Positions 8,076-16,057 of a stretch of DNA of 64,000 nucleotides are shown here, piece after piece. Every line of letters starts with the position of its first letter. Within the stretch, counting starts at the first letter, position 1. The stretch comes from JAIRMO01 sp046533115 (lineage in GTDB: Bacteria > Spirochaetota > Spirochaetia > Treponematales > Breznakiellaceae): NCBI RefSeq assembly GCF_046533115.1, contig NZ_JAJQRC010000012.1, forward strand, positions 16,341 through 80,340. The letters run 5' to 3'. A program made the translations under genes and the position numbers. The notes under the pieces are model-generated. The model ran no database searches, was not told the DNA's origin, and saw only the letters and a list, made by a program, of their open reading frames with translations.

Positions 8076-8274
8076 TACTGTCTTAAAAAGCGAAGGTATG
8101 AGAATATTGTCTAAAGCGCTTGGTATTGTTGAAGCCGAGCGATTTATTTCGTTGATGATTCGCGAGCCATTTGATTACACGGAATGGCAGCGTGATTTAT
8201 ATGCTGATATGCCGCTTGATGTGTTTTATGAAAAAGTGAAATATTTTCGTAAAAACCAAAACGTGGATTTATAG
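8065..8274 (+). CDS. Antitoxin-like partner of the broken PIN gene
   Basis: A 69-residue protein with GMRILSKALGIVEAERFISL then REPFDYTEWQRDLY, a pattern I associate with the small partner of the PIN family whose members begin YLDNCCYNRP. AAGGAGG stands 7 nt before ATG 8065 (10 nt before a second ATG at 8068). It overlaps the end of the PIN remnant, so it was the second gene of that toxin-antitoxin pair. It has outlived its toxin. The antitoxin role is inferred from context. Confidence 0.65.
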   Translation: MMTDTVLKSEGMRILSKALGIVEAERFISLMIREPFDYTEWQRDLYADMPLDVFYEKVKYFRKNQNVDL

Positions 8275-8294
8275 CGTGAAGCGGTGCGTCTATA

Positions 8295-8357
8295 ATGCCT
8301 AAAGTGTTTAACGAAGCCAGCTACGAAAATGCCGTAAAATGGGACGGCAATTTATGA
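8295..8357 (+). pseudogene. Orphan 5-prime end of hsdR
   Basis: ATG 8295 opens a 20-codon frame, MPKVFNEASYENAV followed by an unrelated KWDGNL and a stop. VFNEASYENAV is exactly the N-terminus of the hsdR product at 9308, and MPKVFNEASYENA is a usual HsdR beginning. This is therefore probably the original hsdR start, cut off from the gene by the insertion of the 8373-9315 module. Only the first 14 codons are hsdR-like. Confidence 0.8.
8304..8335 (+). repeat. 32-bp direct repeat, left copy (hsdR 5-prime sequence)
   Basis: Thirty-two bases beginning gtgtttaacgaagcc and ending aaaatgccgt are identical to 9308-9339. The two copies are 1004 bp apart and bracket the DUF3791/DUF3990 module. Sequence outside the repeat differs on both sides. 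Confidence 0.95.
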
Positions 8358-8372
8358 AACCGGAGGAAACCC

Positions 8373-8609
8373 ATGACCGGTATTGAAAACAGAAATGCCA
8401 GTACCTGGCGTGATGAAAACCTGATGATCGTCTATGCCGTGGAAGGCTATGCCCGCAGACATAACATAACAACCCGGGACGCGTATACTATTTTCACAAA
8501 ACATGGTATCACCGCTGATATTAGAAAGCACTATGGAATTCTGCATACTCAAGATCCTGACGAAACAGTCTATTTTTGTGAAGATGTATTGGCATGGAAA
8601 CAAACATGA
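8373..8609 (+). CDS. DUF3791-like protein (module B)
   Basis: A 78-residue protein related to the product of 7651-7872: IVYAVEGYARRHNITTRDAY, then FTKHGITADIRKHYGILHTQ. ATG 8373 follows GGAGG by 7 nt. Its end overlaps the ART-like gene by 16 nt, so the two are coupled. It is the first gene of a three-gene insertion bracketed by the 32-bp repeats. By analogy with other DUF3791/DUF3990 neighbours it could control the transferase. Confidence 0.65.
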   Translation: MTGIENRNASTWRDENLMIVYAVEGYARRHNITTRDAYTIFTKHGITADIRKHYGILHTQDPDETVYFCEDVLAWKQT

Positions 8610-9085
8610 CGCTGTACCACGGTTCAAATATTGATTTTGAAAAAATCTCTCTGGATAAGGCAAAGGATAAGCGGGATTTTGGCAGGGGGTTCTATACAAC
8701 GACCATCAGAGAACAGGCAAAAGAATGGGCGGAGATACTTAACTATCGCAGCAGGCGGGATGGCTGTTTCTTGTATGAATTTACTTTTGAAAAAACAGAC
8801 AACTTGCATATTAAATCTTTTAATGGCATTACAGAGGAATGGCTGAATTTTATCGTTGAAAATCGCCTAAAAGGTGGAGTACAACATTCTTTTGATGTTG
8901 TTATTGGTCCTGTGGCAAATGACCGGACTGTAAATACCATTGGTCTTTATTTGTCGGGTGATTATTTCCTGGACGAAGCGTTAAGGCGGCTTGAGTATTT
9001 TAAGTTAAATGACCAGGTTTCCCTGCATACTGAAAAGGCATTGTCCTATTTGAAATTTATAAGGAAATATACATGGACTGCATAA
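8594..9085 (+). CDS. DUF3990 family ADP-ribosyltransferase-like protein (putative toxin)
   Basis: A 163-residue protein with the DUF3990 pattern: TLYHGSNIDFEKISL, then DFGRGFYTTTIREQAKEWA. YHG corresponds to the first conserved motif of H-Y-E-type ADP-ribosyltransferase folds, and FGRGFYTT to the second. SFDVVIGPVANDRT further on is also typical. ATG 8594 gives the full frame; ATG 8606 (MTLYHG) is an alternative start. It overlaps both neighbours (16 and 13 nt), a tight three-gene unit. Mono-ADP-ribosylation of a host or phage target is inferred from family, not shown. No truncation is seen. Confidence 0.75.
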   Translation: METNMTLYHGSNIDFEKISLDKAKDKRDFGRGFYTTTIREQAKEWAEILNYRSRRDGCFLYEFTFEKTDNLHIKSFNGITEEWLNFIVENRLKGGVQHSFDVVIGPVANDRTVNTIGLYLSGDYFLDEALRRLEYFKLNDQVSLHTEKALSYLKFIRKYTWTA

Positions 9086-9315
9086 AAAACATCTATTTGT
9101 GGAAAGGAGAAGACATCTCATTTATTGTATTAAAAAAAATCGAGCAGACCGTCAGCCTGATAGCCGAAAAAGAAAACCGCGGTTTCGATGAAGTTTATGC
9201 GGAATTTCTTGAATCCAATACCTGCCGGGCAATACAGGAACCCCGTTCTCTGATGTGGTACGAGAATGCCGAGTTTATTGTCGATGAATACTACCGGGAA
9301 AAAGCCTGTGTTTAA
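9073..9315 (+). CDS. Small accessory protein of the ART module (module B)
   Basis: An 80-residue helical protein: VYAEFLESNTCRAIQ, then SLMWYENAEFIVDEYYREK. It shares the S-x-x-(Y/C) ... W ... E layout with the product of 7392-7649. It overlaps the transferase by 13 nt. Its last codons run into the right 32-bp repeat, so its stop (TAA at 9313) lies 3 nt inside the hsdR frame that starts at GTG 9308. This leaves hsdR translationally coupled to the inserted module. Probably an antitoxin or accessory factor. Confidence 0.65.
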   Translation: MDCIKNIYLWKGEDISFIVLKKIEQTVSLIAEKENRGFDEVYAEFLESNTCRAIQEPRSLMWYENAEFIVDEYYREKACV

Positions 9316-9339
9316 CGAAGCCAGCTACGAAAATGCCGT
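9308..9339 (+). repeat. 32-bp direct repeat, right copy (start of intact hsdR)
   Basis: Identical to 8304-8335. It forms the first codons of the present hsdR. Confidence 0.95.
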
Positions 9340-12300
9340 CATCTCGATAATTCAGGCCCTTGGCTATGAACACAAATATGGCCCGGATATTGAGCGGGAT
9401 TATCATAATCCGCTGTACATGGACGTTTTAACGGAACAGTTGGCCGTTATAAACCCTGGGGCAAAACACGCCGCGCTTGAAGAGGCGGTCAACAAAATTA
9501 CAAATATTGAAAACGGAACCCTGGTGCAAAAAAATAAAACATTTACCGAATGGCTGCAAAACGGGCTGGAGGTGACGTGTCAGGATAAGGGGGAAACCAA
9601 AACAGAAATCATACATCTTATAGACTTTAATCATGTTTCCCATAATGTTTTTCAGGTTATCAATCAATGGACTTTTATTGAGAACGAAAACAAACGGCCC
9701 GATATTGTTATTTTTGTCAACGGCCTGCCCCTGGTGCTGATCGAATTAAAAAGCTGCATGCACGAAGATGTGGGCATCGAAAACGGCTACCGGCAAATAC
9801 GGAATTATATGCGGGAGATACCGGCCATGTTTTCCTACAACGCCTTTTGCATAATCAGCGATCTGCTGGAAACCAGGGCGGGAACAATATCGTCCAGCTT
9901 TGACCGTTTTGCCGCGTGGAAAACCATAGACGGAAATTATGAAGAAACGAAGTACGCCCAATACGATGTCCTCTTCAAAGGGATGCTTGAACCTAAACGG
10001 TTTTTGGACATACTGCAAAATTTTATCCTCTTTTCTCACGATATGCCCGAAGACAACAAAATCCTCGCCGCGTATCATCAGTATTTCGCCGTAAAAAAGG
10101 CGGTCCTTTCAACATTGATAGCCGCCGGTTTTGCGGATGTGCCGAATTCCGGGAACGGCGTTGACTATTTGCAGGCGGCGGAGGTTGCTCCTCACTATGG
10201 CAAGGGCAATGGAAAAGGCGGCGTATTTTGGCATACCCAGGGCAGCGGCAAATCCCTGTCTATGGTGTTTTATGCCGCCCTGCTCAACAAGACGATGGAA
10301 AGTCCTACCATCATTGTGCTTACCGACCGAAACAATCTGGACGATCAGCTTTATGAACAATTTTCCGCCTGCAAGGATTTTCTGCGCCAAACCCCGGAAC
10401 AGGCGGATAGCAGAAAGGATTTACACAGGCTCCTGGATGATCGCGGGGCAAACGGCATCTTTTTTACCACCATTCAAAAGTTTGAAGAATCATCGGAACC
10501 TTTATCGACACGAAGAAATATCATCGTCATGGCGGATGAGGCCCACCGAAGTCATTACGGCCTTACCGAAAAGATACGCAAAGACGGCCGGCTTGTTACC
10601 GGGACCGCCCGGATTATCAGAGACAGCCTGCCCAACGCCGCGTTTATCGGGTTTACCGGAACCCCCATTTCCAGCCGGGACAAAAACACCAGGGAAGTAT
10701 TCGGCGATTATATTGACATATACGACATGACCCAGGCCGTCGAAGACGGCGCCACAAAGCCGGTCTACTACGAAAGCCGGGTGATAAATCTTGGCCTTAA
10801 AGAAGAAATCCTTAAAAAGATCGACGAGACCTACGAGCAGCTTGCCTTAAACGCCGATGAAAAGGACATTGAAAAAAGCAAGCGGGAACTCGGCAACATG
10901 GAAGCCATACTTGGCGCGCCGGAAACCATAAGCAGTTTGTGCCGGGACATTATCGATCATTATGAAAATAACCGCGCCGCCCTGCTTACCGGCAAGGCAT
11001 TGATTGTCTGCTATTCCCGCCCTATCGCCCTGTCAGTTTACAAAAAGGTGCTGGAACTGCGCCCGGCATGGATCGACAAAGTAAAAATCGTCATGACCGC
11101 CGGGAACGACGATCCCGAAGAATGGCGCGCCATCATAGGAAATAAAACGCATAAAAAAGAACTGGCGAAGAAATTCAAGGACAATGACGACCCTTTGAAA
11201 ATCGCCATTGTGGTGGATATGTGGCTTACCGGTTTTGATGTCCCCAGCCTTGCCACCATGTATGTGTTCAAGCCGATGATGGGTCATAATCTTATGCAGG
11301 CCATTGCCCGGGTAAACAGGGTCTTTAAGGATAAAGAAGGGGGTCTTGTTGTAGATTATATCGGAATCGCGGGCGCGCTCAAGCAGGCCATGAATGACTA
11401 TACCAAACGGGACCAAAAGAATTACGGCGAAATGGATATAGCCAAAACAGCCCTGCCGAAATTTGCTGAAAAGCTGCTGGTCTGCGCCGAACTTTTTCAC
11501 GGCTTTAGCTGGCGGGCTTTCATTGACGACAAGGCCTCCGATGCTGAAAGGGCAGACATAATCCGGGACGGCATCAATTTTATACTCGGCAAAGATGAAG
11601 ATACGCAAAAGTTGTTTCGCAAAGAAGCCCTGTTGTTAAAGCAGGCAAAATCCCTTTGCCAAAGCCTGCTGAACAGGGAACAACGGTATGAGGCGGCTTA
11701 TTTTGAAGCGATACGGGTTGCCCTCAACAAATTTACCGGAACCGGAAAACTTTCATTTAAGGAAATAAGCGAACAAATCGGCGAGCTTCTTAAACAAAGC
11801 GTCAGGAGCGAAGGGGTTATTAACCTGTTCGGCGATAGGCAGGAAGAATTCTCAATTTTTTCTCCAGGGTATCTTGAAGAAATCGCCCGCATGAAAGAGA
11901 AGAACCTTGCGGCGGAATTGTTAAGAAAACTTATCGACGAACAGGTTAAAATTTACCAGCGGAAAGATTTTGTGCAGGCGCAAAAATTTTCGGAGCGCAT
12001 GCAACGCCTGATGAATGCATACCGCAACGGACAAATTACCAATGCCGATGTTATCGACGAACTCAAAAAAATGGCCCAGGACATTTCCTCCGCCCATGAG
12101 GAAGGGGTTAAACTGGGCCTGGCACCGGAAGAACTCAGTTTTTATCACGCCCTGACAAATCCCCTGCGGCAAAAAGATTATTATACCAACGAACAGCTCA
12201 AGGCGATGACCCAGGAATTAACCGGATCTTTGCGAAAGAACAGGACCATAGACTGGAACAGAAAACAGGGCACCAGGGCGGCCATGCGGATGCTGGTAAA

Positions 12301-12412
12301 ACGGTTGCTCAAAAAGTACAAGTATCCCCCGGAAGGGGAAGAAGAAGCGATCAACACCGTTATCTCCCAGTGCGAAATGTGGGTTGACGAAGAAGATTTT
12401 CAGTCTATTTGA
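9308..12412 (+). CDS. hsdR: Type I restriction endonuclease subunit HsdR
   Basis: Motor and nuclease subunit, about 1034 residues from GTG 9308 (VFNEASYENAV). The nuclease core shows RPDIVIFVNGLPLVLIELKS at about residues 130-149 (D ... ExK). The helicase shows Walker A GSGKS at about residue 312, DEAH at about residue 410 and GFTGTP at about residue 450, with a helical C-terminal domain. There is no good ribosome site before the GTG; the upstream gene ends 5 nt inside it, so coupled translation is likely. The native start with MPK is stranded at 8295. All key residues are present, so the subunit should be active if expressed. Confidence 0.96.
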   Translation: MFNEASYENAVISIIQALGYEHKYGPDIERDYHNPLYMDVLTEQLAVINPGAKHAALEEAVNKITNIENGTLVQKNKTFTEWLQNGLEVTCQDKGETKTEIIHLIDFNHVSHNVFQVINQWTFIENENKRPDIVIFVNGLPLVLIELKSCMHEDVGIENGYRQIRNYMREIPAMFSYNAFCIISDLLETRAGTISSSFDRFAAWKTIDGNYEETKYAQYDVLFKGMLEPKRFLDILQNFILFSHDMPEDNKILAAYHQYFAVKKAVLSTLIAAGFADVPNSGNGVDYLQAAEVAPHYGKGNGKGGVFWHTQGSGKSLSMVFYAALLNKTMESPTIIVLTDRNNLDDQLYEQFSACKDFLRQTPEQADSRKDLHRLLDDRGANGIFFTTIQKFEESSEPLSTRRNIIVMADEAHRSHYGLTEKIRKDGRLVTGTARIIRDSLPNAAFIGFTGTPISSRDKNTREVFGDYIDIYDMTQAVEDGATKPVYYESRVINLGLKEEILKKIDETYEQLALNADEKDIEKSKRELGNMEAILGAPETISSLCRDIIDHYENNRAALLTGKALIVCYSRPIALSVYKKVLELRPAWIDKVKIVMTAGNDDPEEWRAIIGNKTHKKELAKKFKDNDDPLKIAIVVDMWLTGFDVPSLATMYVFKPMMGHNLMQAIARVNRVFKDKEGGLVVDYIGIAGALKQAMNDYTKRDQKNYGEMDIAKTALPKFAEKLLVCAELFHGFSWRAFIDDKASDAERADIIRDGINFILGKDEDTQKLFRKEALLLKQAKSLCQSLLNREQRYEAAYFEAIRVALNKFTGTGKLSFKEISEQIGELLKQSVRSEGVINLFGDRQEEFSIFSPGYLEEIARMKEKNLAAELLRKLIDEQVKIYQRKDFVQAQKFSERMQRLMNAYRNGQITNADVIDELKKMAQDISSAHEEGVKLGLAPEELSFYHALTNPLRQKDYYTNEQLKAMTQELTGSLRKNRTIDWNRKQGTRAAMRMLVKRLLKKYKYPPEGEEEAINTVISQCEMWVDEEDFQSI

Positions 12413-12422
12413 CCATAATCCT

Positions 12423-13709
12423 TTAAAACGTAAATTCCCTGTTCAATTCTTTTTCCACATCCAGTACCGCCGCGATAAGGTTGTAGTATTCCTGCTGAAC
12501 CTGATACTGTGCCTGCAATAAGCTGTCGGCGGCATTACGCAGACTCTGGTAATCCGCAGCCCCCTGCCGGTAGGCTTCCCCGTACATTTCGTAGGTGCTT
12601 TCCGCCAATTCCACATTCAGTTTGAGGGCTTCTATCGTTTCTATGGTTTGGTTTATCGTCCGTTCGTACTGCCTGATACGGTCTTCCCGGTTTCTTAATG
12701 ATTCGGCCAGTTGTAATTGGGAGGATTGAATACTATCGGAAAAGGCATCCATCTGCGTTCTGGCCGCGGACCAGGGTAAGAAGCTGTCTATATTGATTCC
12801 CAAACTGATGGAAAAAGAACCGCTGTCATTCCAGGTTTTATTACTGTACAGGGGATTGGCATTCCAGGAAAACCGCAATGTCGGTATATACGCTTCGTGC
12901 CATGCCGCTTTTCGCTGGGCTTCCAAGGCCTTTATCCCCTGCCGTAACACCGCCATTTCAAGGGATGAATCCGACTCATCTCCGCCGCTTTCAGCAATAA
13001 CACCGCTGCCGTCATATTCAAGGCTTCCCGAGAGCAGTAATTCTGTTTCCTGTTCAATGCCCAGGACCGCCTTGAAGGAATCCAGGGCGTTCGCGTACAA
13101 GGTTTCGGCGCTTCGTACCTTGGGCCGCTGGTTTTCCAAATCAACCCGGGCCGATAGCTCATCCAGCCGGGAAGTCTGTCCAATCCTGGCAAGGGCGGCG
13201 CTTTCTTCGTACCGGGCCAGGGCGCTTTCCAGACCCCGGGAGGCCAGTTCCTTATTGGCCTGTAACAGTAAAATTTGATAAAAAAGTTTCCGTACCTGTA
13301 ATTCCAATTCCTGCCTGGCCATTTCATGGCTTAGAAGCCCCGCCTCGTAGTCCGCTTTTGTCTTTTTTATATTTTCTATCACCGCGGTAGATATGTTGAG
13401 GGACGCCGACACCGAAAGCCCCGGAGTCCAGCCGTCCCGTTCCGGGGATATTGATCCGGTAACCGAACTGGGATGACTGAGCCCCGCTGAGACGCCCAGG
13501 GAGGGCAGCAGGCTGTTCCATGACCGGTCGCTGGTTCTCTTTTTTCCGGCGGTTTCCCGGCTGCTCCGCTGCAGGCCAAGATTTCTCTCCATCGCAATCT
13601 TTACCGCCTCGTCAATGGTCAGGGATGTTTGCGGCGAGTTGCTTTGACCCTGAACTTCGGTAAAACAAAGGATGGCGAGGATCACGCAAAAAAAAGCTTT
13701 ACTTTTCAT
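12423..13709 (-). CDS. TolC-family outer-membrane efflux protein
   Basis: Outer-membrane channel of a tripartite exporter, 428 residues. It begins with a signal peptide (MKSKAFFCVILAILCFTEVQG), then SLTIDEAVKIAMERNLGLQ, the standard start of the OEP domain, and two long helical repeats, ending in the expected coiled-coil pattern (LRNAADSLLQAQYQVQQEYYNLIAAVLD). I chose ATG 13709; there is no strong Shine-Dalgarno, but the signal peptide begins there. It ends 11 nt from the convergent hsdR end. It presumably serves the RND pump at 1-2134, from which it is separated by the R-M island; its leader carries the same AT-rich element. Confidence 0.92.
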   Translation of the reverse strand: MKSKAFFCVILAILCFTEVQGQSNSPQTSLTIDEAVKIAMERNLGLQRSSRETAGKKRTSDRSWNSLLPSLGVSAGLSHPSSVTGSISPERDGWTPGLSVSASLNISTAVIENIKKTKADYEAGLLSHEMARQELELQVRKLFYQILLLQANKELASRGLESALARYEESAALARIGQTSRLDELSARVDLENQRPKVRSAETLYANALDSFKAVLGIEQETELLLSGSLEYDGSGVIAESGGDESDSSLEMAVLRQGIKALEAQRKAAWHEAYIPTLRFSWNANPLYSNKTWNDSGSFSISLGINIDSFLPWSAARTQMDAFSDSIQSSQLQLAESLRNREDRIRQYERTINQTIETIEALKLNVELAESTYEMYGEAYRQGAADYQSLRNAADSLLQAQYQVQQEYYNLIAAVLDVEKELNREFTF

Positions 13710-13751
13710 ACATAAAAAGTAAAAGGATAATAAAGGAAAGACCATTAACAG

Positions 13752-13791
13752 GGGATAAATAATTTATAATTTTTTGTTATATCTGTTTTTT
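13752..13791 (-). promoter_or_regulatory. Conserved AT-rich leader element, copy 2
   Basis: Forty bases nearly identical to 15272-15311 and to 2233-2272, starting 43 bp upstream of the tolC ATG. The rest of the interval to the MATE gene end (13792-13843) is GC-rich and shows no gene. Confidence 0.6.
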
Positions 13792-13843
13792 GTCCCCACC
13801 ACCCCCGGCCATGGACGGCGGCGGGCGGGCCTAAACACCAATT

Positions 13844-15202
13844 TTACGCCGGAGAAACGCCTTCCCCCTGCATTATTTTGAACAGCGGGCGGCTCAACAA
13901 AACCGCTATTCCGGTGGTCAGCATATCGGCGGCGGGCTGCGCCCAGATAAAACCCTTAAAACCGAAGATATGATTAAGCAGGTAAAGAAAGGGAATATAA
14001 AACAAAAGCTGCCGCCCCAGTGTAACAACTATTGCCTGCCCCGATTTCCCGAAAGACTGAAACGAGACCATGAACGTTACTTGTGAACCTATAAACGGCA
14101 GCCCCCAGATAAACGTATACATTATCGCCGTCCCCGCCTCAATAGTTTTTGCATCATTGATAAAGAAGCGGATAAACGTGTTACCAAACAGGCGGAGTAT
14201 GAAGCTTCCCGTGACACAAACCGCCGTAGCATACAGCAGGGCAATCTTAAAACCTTTTCGCAGGCGGTCATAATTTTTTGCGCCGTAATTAAATCCCGCA
14301 AACGGCTGATACCCCTGGACAAGTGCAAAGACCAGCATAAAAACCATACTGGCAATCCTCATTTGAACACCGATACCCGCAACCACAAAATCGCCGTAAC
14401 TTGCCGCAATGCGGTTGCCCAGTATATTGGAAACGCTCATAATGAGGTTGCCTAACCCCGCCGGTATGCCGATAGATAATACCTGAAACAGCATGGTATT
14501 GTTCGGCCTGTAATCGGCGAAACGTATCGAAAGGATTGATTTTTTGCCAAGATAGTATAAAATCCCATAAATCAATGAGGCGGTTTGTCCCGCCACAGTC
14601 GCCCATGCCGCTCCGGCGGTTCCCATATTGCACCACAATATCAGAATAGGGTCAAGAATGATGTTAAGCGCAATACCGATAAGTTGAAGCGTCATTGCCT
14701 TATCTGTTGCGCCTTCACTGCGCATTTGTCCGCTTAACACCACTCCCGCCGCCGCAACCGCCATAAAAAGTACCGTTACCGAAAAATAGTCGTCAGTATA
14801 GGCAAAGGTTGCATCACTTGCGCCGATAAGACGCAGTACCGGTGTTTTGAAAATCCAAAGGATGGCGGTTAAAATAACGCCGACACCAAGGGTGGTATAA
14901 AACGATACGGCGGAAGTATGGCGGGCTTCGGTGTCTTTTTTTGCGCCTAACATCCGGGAAATATAACTGGAGCCGCCGGTGGCAAAAACGTTTCCTAATG
15001 CTTGCGAAAGCATAAACAAGGGAAATACCAGGGAAACTGCCGCAACCATGTTCGGGTCTCCGGTCTGACCGATAAAGAACATATCGGTCATGTTGTAAAT
15101 CGCCTGGGCGAGCATTGCCGCAACCATCGGCAACGCCAGGCGGATGATTGCCGGCCCCACGGGGGCGGTTTCCATAAGTTCAATTCCGGTATATTTCTTC
15201 AC
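13844..15202 (-). CDS. MATE-family multidrug exporter
   Basis: A twelve-helix MatE cation-coupled exporter of 452 residues. It has two MatE halves: the first opens with GPAIIRLALPMVAAMLAQAI and NMTDMFFIGQ, the second with FQVLSIGIPAGLGNLIMSVS, followed by GFNYGAKNYDRLRKGF. I chose GTG 15202 (VKKYTGIELME), preceded by AAAGGA; an ATG at 15271 would add 23 polar residues without a ribosome site. It is transcribed away from a two-component pair starting at 15362, and its leader carries copy 3 of the shared element. Substrate unknown; resistance or metabolite export is inferred from family. Confidence 0.93.
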   Translation of the reverse strand: MKKYTGIELMETAPVGPAIIRLALPMVAAMLAQAIYNMTDMFFIGQTGDPNMVAAVSLVFPLFMLSQALGNVFATGGSSYISRMLGAKKDTEARHTSAVSFYTTLGVGVILTAILWIFKTPVLRLIGASDATFAYTDDYFSVTVLFMAVAAAGVVLSGQMRSEGATDKAMTLQLIGIALNIILDPILILWCNMGTAGAAWATVAGQTASLIYGILYYLGKKSILSIRFADYRPNNTMLFQVLSIGIPAGLGNLIMSVSNILGNRIAASYGDFVVAGIGVQMRIASMVFMLVFALVQGYQPFAGFNYGAKNYDRLRKGFKIALLYATAVCVTGSFILRLFGNTFIRFFINDAKTIEAGTAIMYTFIWGLPFIGSQVTFMVSFQSFGKSGQAIVVTLGRQLLFYIPFLYLLNHIFGFKGFIWAQPAADMLTTGIAVLLSRPLFKIMQGEGVSPA

Positions 15203-15271
15203 TGCGTATCCTTTTGTTTGAGGGTAATTCTTACTAATATCAATGCTATCAAGAATAATGTTAATAAACAA

Positions 15272-15311
15272 GGGATAAATAATTTATAATTTTTTGTTAT
15301 ATCTGTTTTTT
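15272..15311 (-). promoter_or_regulatory. Conserved AT-rich leader element, copy 3
   Basis: This copy is nearly identical to 13752-13791 over 40 bp. It lies in the divergent region between the MATE exporter and the response regulator, so it could serve either direction. Confidence 0.6.
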
Positions 15312-15314
15312 ACC

Positions 15315-15344
15315 TTGCGGTTTAAGGGTAGTTTTGGTTATACT
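15315..15344 (+). promoter_or_regulatory. Possible sigma-70 promoter of the two-component operon
   Basis: TTGCGG and TATACT are separated by 18 nt, with the response regulator ATG 18 nt after the -10. The -35 is imperfect. Confidence 0.4.
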
Positions 15345-15361
15345 TTCTTATAGGATGCAAT

Positions 15362-16057
15362 ATGCAGGGAAAAATCCTCATCATCGAAGACGTAAAAGAA
15401 TTAGCCGATCTCATAGCCCTCTACCTGACCAGGGAAGGCTTTGAAATCCGCGCGGTAAAAAGCGCCGAAGACGGATTTGTCCTCCTGGAAGAATGGAAAC
15501 CGGAGCTTATCATTCTGGACATCAATCTTCCCGGCATGGACGGCTTTGAATTCCTCCAGAAAATTCGGCCGGGGAACGGTGTGCCGGTACTCATTGTTTC
15601 CGCCCGTGACAGCGACGAAGACCTCATAAGCGGCCTGAGCGGAGGGGCCGATGAATTTGTAACAAAGCCCTTTTCTCCCAAGGTGCTGGTTGCCAGGGTC
15701 AGGGCCCTTTTCCGCCGGGTACGGGACTATGAGGAGAAAGAGCCGCGCCGGGTTTTCCGTTTTGGCCCCTTTGTCCTTGACTATGACGCCTGTATACTTA
15801 AAAAAGCGGATCTGCGTATTCCCCTGTCCAACAGAGAATACGGCTGCCTTGCCTATCTTACGGAACACCCGGGGAGGACCCTTAATCCCGAAACCATCTA
15901 TGCCGGCGTCTGGAATAATCCCTATGGGGACCTTACCACCGTAGCCGTTTACATACAGCGGCTGCGAAAAAAAATAGAAGACGATCCGGCCAATCCGGTT
16001 TATATTAGAACCGTGTTCGGTATGGGTTACTGCTTTAATCTACCGGAGGCTCCATGA
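15362..16057 (+). CDS. OmpR-family response regulator
   Basis: A 231-residue DNA-binding response regulator. The receiver domain shows IIED at residues 7-10, the phosphoacceptor Asp53 in IILDINLPGMDG, and KPFSP with the conserved Lys. A winged-helix Trans_reg_C domain follows (LSNREYGCLAYL ... VAVYIQRLRKKIEDDP ... IRTVFGMGYCF). It overlaps the kinase gene by 4 nt. Its placement beside the MATE exporter and near two other efflux genes with the same leader suggests that it controls them; this is inferred. Confidence 0.95.
   Translation: MQGKILIIEDVKELADLIALYLTREGFEIRAVKSAEDGFVLLEEWKPELIILDINLPGMDGFEFLQKIRPGNGVPVLIVSARDSDEDLISGLSGGADEFVTKPFSPKVLVARVRALFRRVRDYEEKEPRRVFRFGPFVLDYDACILKKADLRIPLSNREYGCLAYLTEHPGRTLNPETIYAGVWNNPYGDLTTVAVYIQRLRKKIEDDPANPVYIRTVFGMGYCFNLPEAP

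Noticed and set aside
8304..9339. Two 32-bp repeats as a minimal CRISPR array
   Set aside because: Only two copies, 1004 bp apart, and both are coding sequence of hsdR.
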